39,623 nt of DNA from a virus. Both the position numbers and the translations under genes were made by a program. Below the pieces are notes generated by a model. The model was not told where the DNA came from. It was given only the letters and a program-made list of their open reading frames with translations, and made no database searches. The stretch's first letter is position 1; every line of letters starts with the position of its first letter. Of this stretch, positions 37,088 through 39,623 are shown one piece after another. The stretch covers positions 1 through 39,623 of the IMG/VR virus record IMGVR_UViG_3300043099_000707. One strand, written 5' to 3'.

Positions 37088-39354
37088 TGCTTCACCCTTG
37101 CGCCGATTGGACGCCCATCAACAACAAGCGCCTTCACTGAAAATCGCGCCTCAGCGACGTTGTTGGAAATCTTTGGCTGAAGCTGACACCCGACAGTGCG
37201 ATCACGCGCGACCGTTGAACGGATCACGTTGTTCGGATTGACGTTGCCTGGCGTAGCGCTGAAGTCGTTGCTTGTTGCGCTTCCCGGCGTCTGGTTTGCG
37301 CTAACGTACGCGTCGATCGCCGCTGGCTGCGCAACCCATGTGGTCGATACTGGATCTGTCTTGGTGTCGTACTCGTTCGCGTACTGCAAAGAAACCTTGT
37401 AGGCGTTTTGCGTTTCGAGCCGGTAGACGATCTCGCCAAACTGCTTCAGCTCGCCAGCGTTTCCGCCCGTGATCGGGTTCCACTCGATGGTGACCGGGAT
37501 CGATCGGTATACGGTTTTTACTCCGGTTGTGATGCCAACGGTTGTGTTAACCGCGATATCGAACAAGGTACCGCTGCTATATGGTGCGCTGGTGAATATG
37601 TATTGCCTTGTTCCGTCGTAAAACTTCCATCCAATGCCTGGACCATCCGGGTAGGCGCTTCCCGTGTAGTCGACGCCAGCCGTGAACTGAACCAGGATGG
37701 TCCCTGCCGATGTGTTGATGCTTTGAATATCAATCGTTGCCGAATCATCCGCCATGTCGCGATATTGCGGATCACCATCGCGCCGCGAATTGCGCTCTTG
37801 CAGCACGTGACCAAGCGAGTTGTTTAGCCCGTACAGGATGCGATCGCCGACTACCGCAAGCGATTGCGGATCGATTAGCCAACGCGACCATTGGCGCGTG
37901 ATTGCGTTGTAGCAGTATGTGACGTTTTTCGCCGCCGCCGCATCGTACGCGCGGCAGAGGTAGAGGCGTTCTACTTCCACGCCGATGCCAACAAACGTGT
38001 CGTGATCTGGCGCGTTTTTCACGTCTAGCCCAGCAAGAACGCGGTGCTCTTCTGGGCGCCCAACAATCTGCACGCCGTTGCCGTTGATGGCGATGAACCC
38101 TTGATTGCTCAGCGCAAAGACCGTGTTGTTGAGCTTCGTTGCAGAGTCGCGTCCTGCGATGGAAACAGTGTCATCATGAATCGTCGGAATGAAGTCTTCA
38201 AAGACGCTGCCGGTGATTCTCCAGATCGTGCGGTCCTTGATCACGATGATCATGTCTTGCAGCGGTATGATTCGCTGAATCTCGTCATACTCGGCGCCAA
38301 CAACCAGTTCGCGTGCAATTGGCACATGCTCGGGCTGTTGCTGTTTGCTCACGCGAATGCGGTTACGACGACGGTCCGCAATGCTCGTATAGGTCGTGCC
38401 GCTTGTCGGAATCGGCGGGACGAACGTCGCCGATGTGGTCGCGTTATTACACGTGGCCACGAAAGCGGAGCCGCCCACGCCGCGTTCCTCTAGCAGGATG
38501 CGGCCAGGGATCGTGCTCGGAGTACTAACGTAGTACGCGTAGTATTGCGTGTTGGCCGCGTAGCCGTTGATCACGCGCACAAGGCTTTTTGCCGTGTCGT
38601 CAACGTTTTGCGCGATGCTTCCCGCGGTGAACTTCTGAAACGTGCCAGTTGTGATCGTCTCCGCTGCATTCGCAGTGTAGACCACGCCGCCGATCGTCAG
38701 CGTGCTTGTGCCTGCAACGAGAGACGCGGCGTCCACAAGCTGAAGCGTCATGCGGTGCGGGTCTGTGTAGTTAGCGTAAAATCCATGATTGCGAAACTCG
38801 CACATGTCACGCGCTAGTGGTGGTTGCTGATTCGCGCTCGCTGCGCCTTCTTGATCTTCGTTCGTGTAGAGCGGTGTTCCTATGTTTCGGAATGCATCCG
38901 GGATCGCGTCGACGTACGAAATCGTTCCCGCGGTGATCTGCGCGGACGTTGGGTTGCCCTCGTAGATCTGGACCATCGAGTCGCCTGGATCGCTCGTGCT
39001 GATCGTGGTCGCGAAAACCTGGTACACGTGGCTTGTGGTGATCTGCGGCGGAATGCGGATCAAAAGAGTGGCGTTTTGGCTAGCGCCTGTCGACAACGCA
39101 ATCACTCGGCCGCTCGGAGACCCAACGATCAAGTTGTTGTTCGCATCCTTCAGTGCCCACGTGTGGCGATAAGCGCGATATTGCCCGGTGGCCGTGAAGA
39201 TCGTACCTGCGCCAACGCTGTAGCTCATATCTAGCGCGCGCGGCATTCCAGCAGGTTGCAGGTCTGCGCTTGCGCTCGTGCTCTTCACCACGCCCTTGGA
39301 AGAGGTGAAGAACGTGCTGCCGTTGATCTCAAACGAGCGTATTCGGCGCGGCAT
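37084..39354 (-). CDS. Tail hub / tail tubular B-like protein
   Basis: 756 residues, ATG coupled to the NHL gene (TAATG). Beta-rich throughout, with repeated Ig-like or propeller-like strands (YRHTWALKDANNNLIVGSPS; VIVKDRTIWRITGSVFEDFI; VFALSNQGFIAINGNGVQIV). Size, order after adaptor and NHL protein, and lack of other tail genes fit the nozzle protein of podoviruses such as T7 gp12 or P22 gp10. It would close the tail and open on infection. It overlaps the next gene by GTGA. Confidence 0.65.
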   Translation of the reverse strand: MPRRIRSFEINGSTFFTSSKGVVKSTSASADLQPAGMPRALDMSYSVGAGTIFTATGQYRAYRHTWALKDANNNLIVGSPSGRVIALSTGASQNATLLIRIPPQITTSHVYQVFATTISTSDPGDSMVQIYEGNPTSAQITAGTISYVDAIPDAFRNIGTPLYTNEDQEGAASANQQPPLARDMCEFRNHGFYANYTDPHRMTLQLVDAASLVAGTSTLTIGGVVYTANAAETITTGTFQKFTAGSIAQNVDDTAKSLVRVINGYAANTQYYAYYVSTPSTIPGRILLEERGVGGSAFVATCNNATTSATFVPPIPTSGTTYTSIADRRRNRIRVSKQQQPEHVPIARELVVGAEYDEIQRIIPLQDMIIVIKDRTIWRITGSVFEDFIPTIHDDTVSIAGRDSATKLNNTVFALSNQGFIAINGNGVQIVGRPEEHRVLAGLDVKNAPDHDTFVGIGVEVERLYLCRAYDAAAAKNVTYCYNAITRQWSRWLIDPQSLAVVGDRILYGLNNSLGHVLQERNSRRDGDPQYRDMADDSATIDIQSINTSAGTILVQFTAGVDYTGSAYPDGPGIGWKFYDGTRQYIFTSAPYSSGTLFDIAVNTTVGITTGVKTVYRSIPVTIEWNPITGGNAGELKQFGEIVYRLETQNAYKVSLQYANEYDTKTDPVSTTWVAQPAAIDAYVSANQTPGSATSNDFSATPGNVNPNNVIRSTVARDRTVGCQLQPKISNNVAEARFSVKALVVDGRPIGARVKQ

Positions 39355-39623
39355 TAGTCAGGCCCCACTGTGAATGAGTCGGCAAATTTTGCAGGTGGAG
39401 ACGCGCCGGCTGAACCGCTTATCCCTGAAAAAGTCACAACATAACCAGAACTATATATTTTTCTGATTGTGCTGTTTCCTGTGTCGCAAACGTAGATCGA
39501 TTCTCCATCACAGAAAGCACCGCGCGGGCTTGCAAAGCGTGCGACGGTTCCAATTCCATCAACGGATCCGGTTCCAACTCCCGCGGTTCCTGCGATCGTG
39601 GTGACGACTCCGGCCCCCGCAGT
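39354..39623 (-). CDS. NHL-repeat protein, C-terminal part (continuation of gene starting at 1186)
   Basis: This is the 3' end of the gene that starts at 1186. The unique part is 39354-39496, because 39497-39623 duplicates the window start. It encodes the end of the last propeller blade (GESIYVCDTGNSTIRKIY) and a short tail ending SFTVGPD. The stop TAA overlaps the ATG of the tail hub gene (TAATG), indicating translational coupling. Confidence 0.85.
   Translation of the reverse strand, partial: TAGAGVVTTIAGTAGVGTGSVDGIGTVARFASPRGAFCDGESIYVCDTGNSTIRKIYSSGYVVTFSGISGSAGASPPAKFADSFTVGPD
39497..39623. repeat. Right copy of 127-bp terminal direct repeat
   Basis: Exact copy of bases 1-127. Removing one copy joins the minus-strand reading frame that ends at 39354 to the one that starts at 1186, with no frame break. 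Confidence 0.9.

Overview
The window is a complete circular genome of a temperate tailed phage, about 39,496 bp. Its last 127 bases (39497-39623) repeat the first 127 exactly, and a minus-strand gene reads in frame across the join to give 1,329 nt (442 codons plus stop). There are no tail tube, sheath or tape-measure genes. Instead there is a portal, a scaffold, a head-tail adaptor, a large tail-hub protein and a run of Gln/Ala-rich internal proteins, so a podovirus-like virion is inferred. The host is probably Gram-negative, because there are lipobox proteins, a unimolecular-spanin candidate and a T7-type amidase. The exact host cannot be told. Most genes overlap by 1-4 bases (ATGA, GTGA or TAATG), so a start codon sitting on the upstream stop was used to choose starts.

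Layout. A long leftward transcript begins near 20.7 kb, runs down to base 1 and continues round the circle from 39.5 to 30.3 kb. Its order is a HTH_17 protein (possible excisionase), an Ala-repeat protein, replication genes (initiator-like and loader-like), a DUF5681 small terminase-like protein, large terminase, portal, two exported proteins, fibres, glycosyltransferase and methyltransferase, scaffold, capsid, an overlapping lysis cassette, the adaptor, an NHL beta-propeller protein, the tail hub, and internal or ejection proteins. A rightward block at 20.8-22.5 kb carries an unknown protein and a tyrosine integrase. The attP core, which matches the 3' end of a tRNA or tmRNA, lies inside the integrase's last codons. 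The switch region (22.7-24.1 kb) holds a small HTH repressor-like gene facing left. Rightward early genes (24.1-30.2 kb) encode small zinc-finger proteins, a RecT-like annealing protein, a FEN-type 5' nuclease and about ten unknown small proteins.

Regulation is unusually legible. (1) A perfect 10+1+10 palindrome sits in the spacer of the rightward early promoter, and related half-sites recur in other short intergenic stretches, which suggests a dispersed operator or stoperator system. (2) Two promoters with identical layout (TTGACA, 16 nt, -10, 6 nt, ATG) predict leaderless mRNAs. (3) The portal, scaffold and adaptor genes are each preceded by a copy of the same hairpin (CUCU-UU(U)-GCCGC-N6-GCGGC) whose 3' arm contains the ribosome-binding site. 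All three have non-ATG starts. This looks like a coordinated translational switch and is the most novel signal in the window.
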